From CBDDEC01 sp965226785 (GTDB lineage Bacteria; Chloroflexota; Dehalococcoidia; UBA2979), in assembly GCA_965226785.1 (NCBI GenBank), contig CBDDEC010000002.1, positions 434,001 to 498,000 of the forward strand: a stretch of DNA of 64,000 nt, written 5' to 3'. Numbering within the stretch: position 1 is the first letter of the stretch; each line of letters begins with the position of its first letter. Below, one piece after another: positions 51,839 to 60,996 of this stretch. The notes beneath the pieces were generated by a model, which was not told the DNA's origin, did no database searches, and saw only the letters and a program-made list of their open reading frames with translations. Both the position numbers and the translations under genes were made by a program.

Positions 51839-52686
51839 TTACGAAGACATTGCCTTCCGACAGCTGGCCAGCGAAGACCTCGGGCGCGTCAAGATGATGC
51901 GCTGGTCCCCCACGCTGGACCGCGAAGTGTCGTTTGACGAGCTGGTCAAAGGCTACGAGTACGCGAAGGACCAGTACGTCATCGTTGACCAGGAGGACTT
52001 CGATACCCTCCCGGTGCCTTCGAAGCACACGATCGCGATCGAGGCGTTCGTCAAGGCCGAGGAGATCGACCCGGTCTACTACGAGCGCACTTACGGCCTC
52101 GAGCCTGACGACGCCGGGCAGAAGCCGTTCAAGTTGTTGCTGCAGGCGATGCAGGAGAAGGGCCTGATCGCCATCGGCAAGCTCGCCATCCGCCAGAAGG
52201 AACACCTCTGCGCGATGCGTCCCCGCGGCGACCAGATCGTGATCGAGACGCCTCTACTACCCGGACGAGATCCGGGACCTTGATGTCGCCGACCTCTCCG
52301 AGGTCGAACTCAGCAAGGAAGAGATGAAGATGGCGTACGCGCTGATCGACATGCTCGAGAAGCCGTTCGACCCGACCGAATACCACGACGAGTATCGCGA
52401 CGCGCTCCTGGACCTGATCACGGCGAAACTCGAAGGCGGCGAGATCGTCCGCGAGGAGTCCGTACCGGCGTCGCAGACCGTCGATCTGATGGCCGCGCTC
52501 AAGGCCAGTATCGAGGCGACGAACGCGCGCGCCGACGGCGAACCGTCCTCGAACGGTGCTTCCGCCGAGGCGGACGACGCGGACGAGGTCGCGGACGAGC
52601 CGAAGAAACCGGCCGCCAGGAAAAAGAAAGCGGCGACGACGAAGAAGAAGCCGGCCGCTCGCCGCAAGAAGGCCGCCAAGGCTTAG
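51813..52686 (+). pseudogene. ku: Ku end-binding protein, lacking its N-terminus and carrying one extra base
   Basis: The frame picks up Ku at DSYEDIAFRQLASEDLG and continues RWSPTLDREVSFDELVKG, YEYAKDQYVIVDQEDFDTL and IAIGKLAIRQKEHLCAMRP, all typical. The usual first ~20 residues (W-x-G-x-ISFGLVNIPV type) are missing; upstream sequence is the IS end. Near 52252 an extra C changes the frame; with it removed GDQIVIET joins LYYPDEIRDLDVADLS and the gene runs to 52686 with a Lys-rich tail. Ku binds DNA ends for non-homologous end joining with LigD. It precedes ligD, its usual partner. Confidence 0.85.
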
Positions 52687-52715
52687 GCGGCTACGCCTCG
52701 GCCTGACCACACCCG

Positions 52716-55601
52716 ATGCCGCCACGCGCACGGCGCACCTCGAAACGCTCCGCCGAGCCCGCTGACGCCCGCGAGGGAAACGGCAACGAGAAGGCGGCCG
52801 CCGCCGACCTCGAGGAGTACGACGAGCGCCGCGACTTCGAGGTCACGTCGGAGCCGGCACCCGACGAGGCACTGCTCGGCAGCGGCGAAGGGCCACTGAC
52901 GTTCCTCGTCCAGAAGCACCGCGCCACCCGCATGCATTACGACGTGCGCCTGGAGGTCGATGGCGTGCTCAAGTCGTGGCCGGTGCCACGCGCCCCCTCG
53001 CCCGACCCGGCCGAGAAACGTCTGGCCTTGATGACGGAGGACCACCCGTTCGACTACGGCACGTTCGAAGGCCTGATCCCGAAGGGTGAGTACGGCGGCG
53101 GCGAGGTCATCGTCTGGGACCGCGGCACGTATTCGCCCGACGAACACGGCCTCCTCTTCGACGACCGCGACGAGGCCCAGCGGCAGATGCGCGAGCAGCT
53201 CGAGGCGCAGAAGCTGTCGGTCACGTTCCGAGGGTCGAAGCTCAAAGGCTCCTACACGCTCGTCAAGACCAACCAGTCCGAGAACTCCTGGCTGATGATC
53301 AAACACCGCGACGACAGCGTCGCCCCGGGCGTCGACCTGACGGAGCAGAACGCCTCGGTCATCTCCGGGCTCACCATCGAGGACCTGCAGGCCGGCCGAC
53401 AGATTCCCACCGACATCGAGCCGGCGCCGTTGCACGCCCACGACCTCCCGGGTGCGAAGCGCACATCGCGGATGCCGAAGCAGCTCGAACCGATGCAGGC
53501 GACGCTGACCCGGGACGCGTTCGCCAACGACGAGTGGCTATTCGAGCCCAAGCTCGATGGCGTGCGCGCGGTGGTCACACTGCGCGACGGGGAGGCGACG
53601 CTGCGCTCCCGACGTGGCAACGACATGACCAAGCAGTACCCCACGATCGCGGCCGTGCTCGGGAGACAGCCGGCCAACCGGATGATCCTCGATGGTGAGA
53701 TCGTCGCCTTCGATGAGGGGGGCGTGCCCTCGTTCGAGCTGCTGCAACAGCGGCTCAACCTGGCCAACGAGGTGGAGATCGCGCAGGCCGACCGCGACAT
53801 CCCGGTGCTCTTCTACGTGTTCGACCTGCTCTACCTCGACGGTGTCGACCTCACGCGTGCAGCGCTCGAGGACCGGCAGCGGCTGCTCGCGCGGACGCTC
53901 GCGCCCTCGGCGTGGGTCAAGCAGCTGGAGGCGTTCGACGTGGACGGCCTGACCGCCTTCGAGGCGGTCCGCAACCTCGGTCTCGAGGGCTTGGTCGCGA
54001 AGAAGCGCAACTCTCGCTACTCCCCCGGTCGTCGCTCGAAGCAGTGGCTGAAGGTGAAGGCGCGGCTGACCGACGACTTCGTCGTCGTCGGCTACAGCGA
54101 GGGTGAGCGCTCACGCTCCTCCACGTTCGGCTCGCTCATCCTTGCGACCCGCCTCGAAGCGGGCGGAGAGCTCGTCGCCACGGGCCGTGCCGGAAGCGGG
54201 TTCACCGACCGCGCGCTCGACGAGGCGGTGGAACGCTTCGCACCGCTCGTCGAGGAGGAGTCCGCTCTGAACGAGGCGGAGCAGACACGCGTCTTCGCCT
54301 ACGGCGACGACGTGACCTGGCTGCGCCCGGAGCTTGTCGCCGAGGTCGAGTACGCCGAGGTGACCTCGGACGGCAACCTGCGTGCGCCCGTCTTCAAGCG
54401 CTTCCGCGACGACAAGCCCGCCGCGGATGTCGTGCGGCAGGAGACGAGCGCCACGCCCCGTAGACGGATCGTCACGAAAGCGGAGACGGGCGCCTCGACC
54501 GTCGCGCTGCCCTCGACGCTTGGTGCCGACGTGGCGTCGGTGCTCGAACAGGTGGAGGCGCTGCGCAAGGAGGGGACGATCGATGTCGGCGGCGTGCCGA
54601 TCAAGGTCACGAACCTCGACAAGGAGATGTGGCCGGCCGCTGACCTCGGCGGCGCGGTCGGCGAGCAGCGAGCGCTGACCAAACGCGACCTCATCGCCTA
54701 CTACGCGCGCATGGCACACGTCATCATCCCGCAGATCCGAAACCGGCCGTTGACGATGACCCGCTACCCGAATGGCATCGATGGCAGCTTCTTCTACCAA
54801 AAGCATGTCGAGCACCTCCCCGGCGAGTTCGTCGAGACGGTGATGGTGCACGCCGGGGGCGACGACGGGTCCGACCAGGAGTACGTCCTGGTCAACAACC
54901 TGCCGACGCTGGTCTGGCTCGCGCAGATGGCCGACCTCGCGCTGCACACAAGCCTCGCGAGGGTGGATCCGACGCCGGACGCCACTCACCTCTCGACCGA
55001 TTTCACGGGCTCGCGCGAGCAGATTCAGAGCTCGGTTCTGAACTACCCCGACTTCGTCCTCTGCGACCTCGACCCGTACATCTACGCGGGCACCGAGGGC
55101 AAGGGCGAAGAGCCGGAGCTCAACCAGCGGGCGTTCGAGCACACCTCGGAGGTCGCGCTGTGGCTGAAGGAGCTGCTCGACAGCGCGGCGCTCTCGTCGT
55201 TCGTCAAGACCTCGGGCACGACGGGACTGCACATCTACGTGCCCGTGCAGCGCCAGTACGACTACGAGACGATCCGAGGCGTCGCGCAGACGTTCGCGGG
55301 GTTCCTCGTGACGCAGCACTCGAAGATCGTGACGACCGAGTGGGTGTCGGAGAAGCGCCGCGGGATGATCTTCTTCGACATCAATCAGAACGCGCGGATC
55401 AAGAACCTGGCCTGCGCCTACTCGCCGCGCTCCAAGCCCGGCGCACCCGTCTCGATGCCGCTGCGCTGGGACGAACTCGGCAAGGTTTACCCCACCGACT
55501 GGACGATCCTCAACGCCCACGAGCGCCTGGCGGAGGTAGGCGACCTCTGGGCGCACACCCTCGAGTCGAAGAACGACCTCCGCTCGCTCGTCGAGGGATA
55601 G
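52716..55601 (+). CDS. ligD: Multidomain DNA ligase D (phosphoesterase-ligase-polymerase)
   Basis: 961 residues from ATG 52716, 29 bases after Ku. Domain order: 3'-phosphoesterase (about 35-200: HRATRMHYDVRLEVDG, GEYGGGEVIVWDRGTY), ATP-dependent ligase (about 255-540: WLFEPKLDGVRAVV with adenylated Lys279, DGEIVAFDEGG, EGLVAKKRNSRYSPGRRSKQ), and archaeal-eukaryotic primase-like polymerase (about 600-950: YARMAHVIIPQIRNRP, VLCDLDPYIYAG, SGTTGLHIYVPV, RIKNLACAYSPR). PE-Lig-Pol is the Pseudomonas-type order. All catalytic motifs appear intact, so LigD itself should be functional even if Ku is broken. Confidence 0.96.
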   Translation: MPPRARRTSKRSAEPADAREGNGNEKAAAADLEEYDERRDFEVTSEPAPDEALLGSGEGPLTFLVQKHRATRMHYDVRLEVDGVLKSWPVPRAPSPDPAEKRLALMTEDHPFDYGTFEGLIPKGEYGGGEVIVWDRGTYSPDEHGLLFDDRDEAQRQMREQLEAQKLSVTFRGSKLKGSYTLVKTNQSENSWLMIKHRDDSVAPGVDLTEQNASVISGLTIEDLQAGRQIPTDIEPAPLHAHDLPGAKRTSRMPKQLEPMQATLTRDAFANDEWLFEPKLDGVRAVVTLRDGEATLRSRRGNDMTKQYPTIAAVLGRQPANRMILDGEIVAFDEGGVPSFELLQQRLNLANEVEIAQADRDIPVLFYVFDLLYLDGVDLTRAALEDRQRLLARTLAPSAWVKQLEAFDVDGLTAFEAVRNLGLEGLVAKKRNSRYSPGRRSKQWLKVKARLTDDFVVVGYSEGERSRSSTFGSLILATRLEAGGELVATGRAGSGFTDRALDEAVERFAPLVEEESALNEAEQTRVFAYGDDVTWLRPELVAEVEYAEVTSDGNLRAPVFKRFRDDKPAADVVRQETSATPRRRIVTKAETGASTVALPSTLGADVASVLEQVEALRKEGTIDVGGVPIKVTNLDKEMWPAADLGGAVGEQRALTKRDLIAYYARMAHVIIPQIRNRPLTMTRYPNGIDGSFFYQKHVEHLPGEFVETVMVHAGGDDGSDQEYVLVNNLPTLVWLAQMADLALHTSLARVDPTPDATHLSTDFTGSREQIQSSVLNYPDFVLCDLDPYIYAGTEGKGEEPELNQRAFEHTSEVALWLKELLDSAALSSFVKTSGTTGLHIYVPVQRQYDYETIRGVAQTFAGFLVTQHSKIVTTEWVSEKRRGMIFFDINQNARIKNLACAYSPRSKPGAPVSMPLRWDELGKVYPTDWTILNAHERLAEVGDLWAHTLESKNDLRSLVEG

Positions 55602-55800
55602 CGCGTCGATATAGCTACCCGCTCTGCGTTCCGACTACGGCGAAGATGGACAGTCAACCTCACACTTCGCGGATTGCCTTCCGTTGCCCCGCCTCGTCAT
55701 CGGACTCGCCATGCCGCTTGTGCTGCTCGTGGCCGGCACGAGGAGTAGCGACGTCGCGCCTGCTACGATCGAAGCCCACCACACCAACGAACGGACCGAG

Positions 55801-57123
55801 ATGAACCGCACGAGGCTCGCGTGGCTGATCGTGTGCGTGGGGCTCGTGGCCGTCGCTTGCAGCTCGGGCGGCGACGACGACCGGCTGGTGCCCAGGGGGC
55901 ACGAGCTCACCGAGCAGGAGTTCGCCGGCTGGGCGGACCGGCTGACAGCCAACAACCCCGAGCAGCGCCGGCTCGTACTCCAGGTCGTCGAGGAGACGCA
56001 GGATCCTCGCTTCGTTCCGGTGCTGATCGATCTCTTCGCACACCAGCTCCCGCACATCCGGGAGCAGATCTCGGCCATCCTCAACCCGATGACCGGTCAG
56101 GACCTCGACGGCTCGGCCTTCACACGCTTCCTTAAGTCCTCGCGGCCGATCACGATCCGGCCGGAGCTGATCCAGTTCGGCGGCGTGGCGATCGATGGCA
56201 TCCCGCCGCTCGACACCCCGCTGTTCGTCGGTCCCGACGGGGCCGAGTTCCTCCTGGAGAACGAGCCGGTGTTCGGCATCGTCATCAACGGCGACGCGCG
56301 GGCCTACCCGCTGCGGATCCTCGACTGGCACGAGATGGCCAACGATGTGGTCGGCGGAGAGCCCGTGTCGATCGCCTACTGCACGCTCTGCGGCTCGGCG
56401 GTGCTCTACCGCACGACCGTCGAGGGCGAGGTGTTCACGTTCAGCTCCTCCGGCCTGCTCTACGACAGCAACAAGCTGATGTACGACCGCGGCACGGACA
56501 CGCTCTGGAACCAGCTCACGGGCCAGCCGGTACTCGGGCCGCTCGTCGGGACCGGCATCGAGCTGGAGCGGCTCCCGATCGTGCGCACGACGTGGGAGAA
56601 CTGGCTGGCCCGGCACCCATCGACGACCGTGCTCAGCATCGAGACCGGATTCGCGCGCACCTACGAGCCCGGCGCGGCCTACGGCGACTACTTCGACTCC
56701 TCGACGACGCTGTTCCCGGTCGCCGCGCGCAGCCAGATACTGCCCGCGAAGTCCGAGGTCTACACGCTCCTCATCGACGGGGAGCCGCGCGCCTACCCCG
56801 CGACCGCCCTGAGCGACGAGCTCGTCATCAACGACACCGCCGGCGGTACCTCGGTCGTGCTGATCGTTGAACCCGGCACGCTGGCGGTGCGCGCCTACGA
56901 CCGAGGCGGGCTCGAGTTCAGCGCGGATCGCCTCGAGGTCGCCGCTGGTGACGCGCAGACCGTCGTCGACGGCGCGGGCGTGGTCTGGCGCACGACGGAG
57001 GACGCCCTGGTCGCCTCGGACGGTCGCGAGCTGCCCCGGCTGGGCGGCCACCTGGCGTTCTGGTTCGGCTGGTTCTCGTTCTTCCCGCACACCACCGTGT
57101 ACGGACTCGACGCGGCCGAGTAG
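55801..57123 (+). CDS. DUF3179 lipoprotein
   Basis: 440 residues from ATG 55801. A signal peptide with lipobox LVAVAC is followed by a HEAT-like helical stretch (RRLVLQVVEETQDPRFVPV) and the DUF3179 core: VFGIVINGDARAYPLRILDW, HEMANDVVGGEPVSIAYCTL, CGSAVLYRTTVEG, FSSSGLLYDSNKLMYDR and TDTLWNQLTGQPVLGPL. The paired Cys in CTLCGSA is the family hallmark. DUF3179 proteins are secreted, unknown in function, and common in halophiles and Chloroflexota. Convergent with the acetyltransferase. Confidence 0.92.
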   Translation: MNRTRLAWLIVCVGLVAVACSSGGDDDRLVPRGHELTEQEFAGWADRLTANNPEQRRLVLQVVEETQDPRFVPVLIDLFAHQLPHIREQISAILNPMTGQDLDGSAFTRFLKSSRPITIRPELIQFGGVAIDGIPPLDTPLFVGPDGAEFLLENEPVFGIVINGDARAYPLRILDWHEMANDVVGGEPVSIAYCTLCGSAVLYRTTVEGEVFTFSSSGLLYDSNKLMYDRGTDTLWNQLTGQPVLGPLVGTGIELERLPIVRTTWENWLARHPSTTVLSIETGFARTYEPGAAYGDYFDSSTTLFPVAARSQILPAKSEVYTLLIDGEPRAYPATALSDELVINDTAGGTSVVLIVEPGTLAVRAYDRGGLEFSADRLEVAAGDAQTVVDGAGVVWRTTEDALVASDGRELPRLGGHLAFWFGWFSFFPHTTVYGLDAAE

Positions 57124-57125
57124 CG

Positions 57126-57677
57126 CTAGGCCTCGGCGTGGCGCAACTCCCACTCGGACCGCAGGAGGCCGTAGACGACCTCGTCGACGCGCTCGCCAGC
57201 ACGGTCGACGCGATGCTGGCGCAGCAGCCCCTCACGCGTCATGCCCAGCTTCTCCATCACACGCCACGAGCCCGGGTTGCGGAGGAAGGCCCGCGCCCAC
57301 ACGCGCTCGGCGTCCAGCGATCGGAAGCTGAAGTCAACGAGCGCCGAGGCGGCTTCGGTCATGTAGCCCTGACCCCAGTGGTCTCGACGGAGCGACCAGC
57401 CCAGCTCGGGCGCTTGGTTCCGCTCGTCGAGACGGATGGTCGTTGAGCCAACGACCGCGCCGTCCAGGACGACCGCGAACGGCAGCTCATCCTCGGATCC
57501 CTCGACCTGGATGGCCACCCACCGCACCGCGTCCTGCCGCGAATACGGCGACGGCACAGCCAGATCGAGGTCGCGCGACCACTCGGGATCGTTGGCATAG
57601 GCGTAGACGTCGTCGACATCGCCCGGCTGGAGCGCGCGGAGCGTCAGCCGAGGTGTGTGCAGTACATGCTCATGCAT
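57126..57677 (-). CDS. GNAT-family N-acetyltransferase (RimJ/RimL type)
   Basis: 183 residues from ATG 57677. VLHTPRLTLRALQPGDVDDV begins the RimJ/RimL form of the fold; PELGWSLRRDHWGQGYMTEA holds the acetyl-CoA loop (R-x-x-x-W-G-Q-G-Y), and RVWARAFLRNPGSWRVMEKL with GMTREGLLRQHRV closes the domain. It acetylates a protein N-terminus or a small amine. The start overlaps the DHPS-like gene by eight bases, so the two are transcribed together. Confidence 0.88.
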   Translation of the reverse strand: MHEHVLHTPRLTLRALQPGDVDDVYAYANDPEWSRDLDLAVPSPYSRQDAVRWVAIQVEGSEDELPFAVVLDGAVVGSTTIRLDERNQAPELGWSLRRDHWGQGYMTEAASALVDFSFRSLDAERVWARAFLRNPGSWRVMEKLGMTREGLLRQHRVDRAGERVDEVVYGLLRSEWELRHAEA

Positions 57678-58530
57678 CGCTTGCCGCCGCCTCGGCGCGG
57701 GCCTGGCGGACGCCGTTGACGACCGCGAGCGCCTGCGCCATGGGTTCGACGTCGTGGACGCGTACGACGTGCACGCCCGCGTCGGCGGCGAGCGTATTGA
57801 ACGCGAGCGTCGCCTCGAGGATGCCCGCGACGTCCTGGCGGTTTCCGGCGCCGAGGAGTTCGCCAAAGAACCCCTTCCGCGATGCGGAGATCAGCACCGG
57901 GTAGCCCGTGGCGACGAGGTGCGGAAGGCCCTCGAACATCGCGAGGTTGTCGGCGAGCGCCTTGCCGAACTCGAACCCCGGGTCGAGCCACGGGCGAGGC
58001 GCGCCCGCTCCCTCAAGGTCCGCTGCGCGCGCGAGGAGGAAGTCCCGAACCTCCGTAGCGATGTCGCTGTAGGTCTGATCGGCATCGTTGTGGAGCTTCG
58101 GCCGGCCTCGCATGTGCATCACGATGCCGGGCACGCTGAACTCGGCGGAGGCGGCGACCATCGCCGGGTCCACGAAGCCGGTGACGTCGTTCAACAGGTG
58201 CACGCCGACACCGGCGGCCGCTCGCGCGACCTCGGCGTTCCACGAATCGAGCGACGTCACGAGGCCGTCCCGGACGAGCCGTTCGATTAGCGGCACGACG
58301 CGGTCGATCTCTTCTTGTGCCGTCAGCTCGCGCGAGGCGGTCAAGGTCGAGTTCGCGCCGATGTCGATGATCTCGGCGCCCTGCCGCACGAGGTCATGCG
58401 CGCGGGCGCGCGCGCCGTCCAGCGCCACGCGCGACTGAGCCACGGGCGAGTCGTCGGAGACGTTGAGAATTCCCATGATGGCGGTGCGGTTGGTGCAATC
58501 GATCGTGTGCGCACCCAGTTGAAGTCGCAT
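57670..58530 (-). CDS. Dihydropteroate synthase-fold protein with altered active-site loops
   Basis: 286 residues. The TIM-barrel DHPS framework is clear: MGILNV at residues 19-24, EIIDIGANST, LNDVTGFVDPA, IVMHMRGRPKL, WLDPGFEFGKALADNLAMF, LISASRKGFFGELLGAG and VVRVHDVEPMAQAL. But the substrate loops differ from usual: NVTPDSF is NVSDDSP, GGESTRPG is GANSTLTA, and SVDTxKPEV is SLDSWNAEV. The pterin-side residues are kept and the pABA-side ones changed. It may still be FolP, or a DHPS-like paralogue with another substrate. Overlaps the acetyltransferase start. Confidence 0.75.
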   Translation of the reverse strand: MRLQLGAHTIDCTNRTAIMGILNVSDDSPVAQSRVALDGARARAHDLVRQGAEIIDIGANSTLTASRELTAQEEIDRVVPLIERLVRDGLVTSLDSWNAEVARAAAGVGVHLLNDVTGFVDPAMVAASAEFSVPGIVMHMRGRPKLHNDADQTYSDIATEVRDFLLARAADLEGAGAPRPWLDPGFEFGKALADNLAMFEGLPHLVATGYPVLISASRKGFFGELLGAGNRQDVAGILEATLAFNTLAADAGVHVVRVHDVEPMAQALAVVNGVRQARAEAAASDA

Positions 58531-58674
58531 CGTCCAAGTGTAGGCAGCGCGGCGTCAGGCGCACCCTCGCGGGACCGACCGACGACGGCGCATCGTCCCT
58601 TTGCGCACGGGAGGCGGCTGACGTAGCGTCAGCGGCGCAGCGAGCGATGGGCGCGACCGAGGAATGGAACGGCG

Positions 58675-59772
58675 ATGCTGGCGATCGACGGCGGCGAGCC
58701 CGTACGCAGCGAGCCCCTGCCCTCCCGCGCGCCCATCGAGCCGGCTGACGACGCCAACGCGGGCGGCGCGCTCGAACGGGAGTTCGCGGCCTGCCTCGAC
58801 CTCGACGCGGCGCACGTGGTGGCCTGTCGCGACGGCGCGGCGGCGCTACACGCGGCGCTGACGCTCGCCACCGACCAGCACGCGGGCGCCGAGGTAGCGC
58901 TGCCCGCGCTCCTCGACGGCCCAGCCGCCGACGTCACGCTCGCGCTGGGACGCACGCCGGTGCCGACCGAAGTCGAGGCGGAGACCTCAGCCATCTCCGC
59001 GCGCGGACTCGCGCGTGCCATGAGCGACGAGACGGCGGCGATCCTGGTCCAGCACGCCTTCGGACACCCGGCCACGATGAACGAAGTGCGCCGCGTGGCG
59101 GAGCGCGGCGACATCCCCATAGTCGAGGACGCTTCGACCGCCCTGGGTGGACGCTATCGTGGCGACGCAGCGGGAACGCTCGGCATGGTGGGTGTGTTCG
59201 GCTTCGGCGATCACCACCTCGTGACCGGCGGCGGCAGCGGCGCGGTCGTTGTCAGCGGCGACGCCGCGATCGCCTCAGCCGCGCGCGACACCCTTGAGGA
59301 CGCACCGATCGAAGATGAGCCCGCACGCATCGCGCTTGCCGAGGTGCGCCTGGCGCCGGAGGACCTCGACGAGCGCCGGCGGATGGCGTGGCACCTCACA
59401 TACGAACTGCGGGGCGCACGGGCGCTCTCGGGCATGCACCATGCTCGCTGGGTGCGCCACGGCTACGACCGTTATGTCGTGCGTTTGCGCGGAATCCTCT
59501 GGAAACGATCGATGAAGGACACGCTGGCCGCGCTGCGCGCCGAAGGCATCGACTGCGAAGCCGCCTGCGGATCGCCACTGCACCTCGACGAACGCGTGCG
59601 GGCCGGCCTCGGCGGTGCCGAGGACCCGCGGCTGCACGAGGACCACTTCCCGGTCTCAGCGCGGCTGCCCGACGAGCTGGTGGCGATCCCGCTCACGGGC
59701 GTGGAGACGGTGAACGACATGAACGACATCGCCGCCGCGCTGCGCAAGGTCGAAGCGGAGAGCATCGAATGA
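58675..59772 (+). CDS. DegT/DnrJ/EryC1/StrS-like protein, PLP lysine missing
   Basis: 365 residues from ATG 58675. The fold is recognisable: IDGGEPVRSEPLPSRAPIEP, HVVACRDGAAALHAALTLAT, ILVQHAFGHPATMNEV, IPIVEDASTALGGRYRGDAA and RYVVRLRGILWKRSMKDTL. In place of the F-S-F-x-x-x-K-N-L lysine loop it has FGFGDHHLVTGGGSG, so the Schiff-base Lys is replaced, probably by His180 or His181. It may be a dehydratase of the ColD kind (which uses His), a binding protein or a pseudoenzyme. The stop overlaps the start of the ROK-like gene (ATGA). Confidence 0.7.
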   Translation: MLAIDGGEPVRSEPLPSRAPIEPADDANAGGALEREFAACLDLDAAHVVACRDGAAALHAALTLATDQHAGAEVALPALLDGPAADVTLALGRTPVPTEVEAETSAISARGLARAMSDETAAILVQHAFGHPATMNEVRRVAERGDIPIVEDASTALGGRYRGDAAGTLGMVGVFGFGDHHLVTGGGSGAVVVSGDAAIASAARDTLEDAPIEDEPARIALAEVRLAPEDLDERRRMAWHLTYELRGARALSGMHHARWVRHGYDRYVVRLRGILWKRSMKDTLAALRAEGIDCEAACGSPLHLDERVRAGLGGAEDPRLHEDHFPVSARLPDELVAIPLTGVETVNDMNDIAAALRKVEAESIE

Positions 59773-60566
59773 GCAGCGACGCACCCCTCGACGCCCAGGG
59801 CCTGCTCGTCGCCGTCGACTTCACCGCGGACACACTCCGCCTGATGCTCGCCACCGTCGAGGGTGACGTCGTCGAGCGCGAGGCCTGGGAGTTGGCGGAG
59901 CTGCCGACCGAGGAAGCCTGGTCGTGGGAGATCGGCGGCCGCATCTCGACCCTGTTCGCGCGACAGGAGCCGTCGCACTGGGCACTGGGCATCGGCGTGG
60001 CCAGCCCCGGGACCGTCGATGGCGCGACGGGGGTCCTCGTGCGGTCGACCGCGCAGGCTCCGTGGGACGGGCTGAACATCGTCGCGGCGCTGCGTCGCAA
60101 CATCGACGCGCCGATCGTCGCGCTCAACCGCACGGCCGCGGCGCTGCAGGCGGAAGCGAGCGAGGGCGTCGCCGTCCACGTGGCCGACGTGCTCTACGTG
60201 TCGCTGCGCGGTATCCCCGAGTCCGCCGTGATGGCGGGCGCGCGCCTTGTCGGCGGCCATACGCAGTCGGCCGGCGCGCTGCCGGCGCTCCCGGCCTTCG
60301 AGGCCGACGTGGAACGCACCGCGGCGGACATCGAGCGCAGCGCCGGTATCCTCGCGGACGCCGCCGCGCTACTCGACCCCGAGCTGGTGATCCTCGAGGG
60401 CGCCGAGGAAGACGTCCAGGCGCTCGGTCCGCTGCTGCAGAGTGTGATCGACGAGGTCGCGCCCGGCCCGTCGGTGGTCGCTGGCGCCCTCGGCGAATCA
60501 GGACCGCTCTTGGGCGCGATGCTCGCCGCAGGCGTCGTGGCCTACGAGGGTGAGCGCAAGCAGTGA
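59769..60566 (+). CDS. ROK-family-like protein, catalytic residues missing
   Basis: 265 residues from ATG 59769, coupled by ATGA to the DegT-like gene. The ROK pattern is visible: GLLVAVDFTADTLRLMLATV in place of the nucleotide loop, WALGIGVASPGTVDGATGVL, then NIVAALRRNIDAPIVALNRT and AAALQAEASEGV. The usual N-D-x-N-A-A-A-x-G-E becomes LNRTAAALQAE, so the catalytic Asp is Arg121; the D-x-G-G-T is DFTADT. Zinc-site residues are absent. It is probably a regulator, scaffold or pseudokinase. No helix-turn-helix is present. Confidence 0.65.
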   Translation: MSSDAPLDAQGLLVAVDFTADTLRLMLATVEGDVVEREAWELAELPTEEAWSWEIGGRISTLFARQEPSHWALGIGVASPGTVDGATGVLVRSTAQAPWDGLNIVAALRRNIDAPIVALNRTAAALQAEASEGVAVHVADVLYVSLRGIPESAVMAGARLVGGHTQSAGALPALPAFEADVERTAADIERSAGILADAAALLDPELVILEGAEEDVQALGPLLQSVIDEVAPGPSVVAGALGESGPLLGAMLAAGVVAYEGERKQ

Positions 60567-60585
60567 CCGCAGCAGGAGCACGACG

Positions 60586-60984
60586 ATGACGATGCCCCCT
60601 CAGGCCGACCAGCCGGAGCTCCCGGTCACCCTCGAAGTCTCACGGCAGGAGGCGGGCACGCTGCTCGGCGCGCTGGCGTGGGTGACGGGTGCGCTGCAGA
60701 TCATGCGCGACCGCGGTCACGCCGAAGGCGACGAGGAACTCCACGACCTTCACGACGCGCTGACGCCGCGCCTGGAGGGGGCGCTCGCGCGCATCGGCGA
60801 GGCACGCCAGGCCTCGCTCACCCACCCACAGCACGAGCAGATCGTCGAGGATGCCTACGCCGACGTGCGCAGAGCCTTCGAGACATGGATCCAGCTCACG
60901 GCTACGGACACGCTCGCGGCGGCCGTCGGCCACCGCCTCGAGACAGCCGCCGAGGACTCCACGGGCGACGAGCCCGAGGTGTAA
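60586..60984 (+). CDS. Hypothetical protein, helical
   Basis: 132 residues from ATG 60586 (AGGAG eight bases upstream). LEVSRQEAGTLLGALAWVTG, LHDLHDALTPRLEGALARIG, EARQASLTHPQHEQIVEDAY and ADVRRAFETWIQLTATDTLA are mostly amphipathic helices; it ends acidic. It follows the ROK-like gene on the same strand, 20 bases away, so the three genes 58675-60984 are likely one unit. No family is recognised. Convergent with NAD synthetase. Confidence 0.6.
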   Translation: MTMPPQADQPELPVTLEVSRQEAGTLLGALAWVTGALQIMRDRGHAEGDEELHDLHDALTPRLEGALARIGEARQASLTHPQHEQIVEDAYADVRRAFETWIQLTATDTLAAAVGHRLETAAEDSTGDEPEV

Positions 60985-60996
60985 GCGGTGGTCTGC

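Noticed and set aside
54111..55556. A 481-codon frame opposite ligD.
   Set aside because: Antisense of the polymerase and ligase domains; no coding features.
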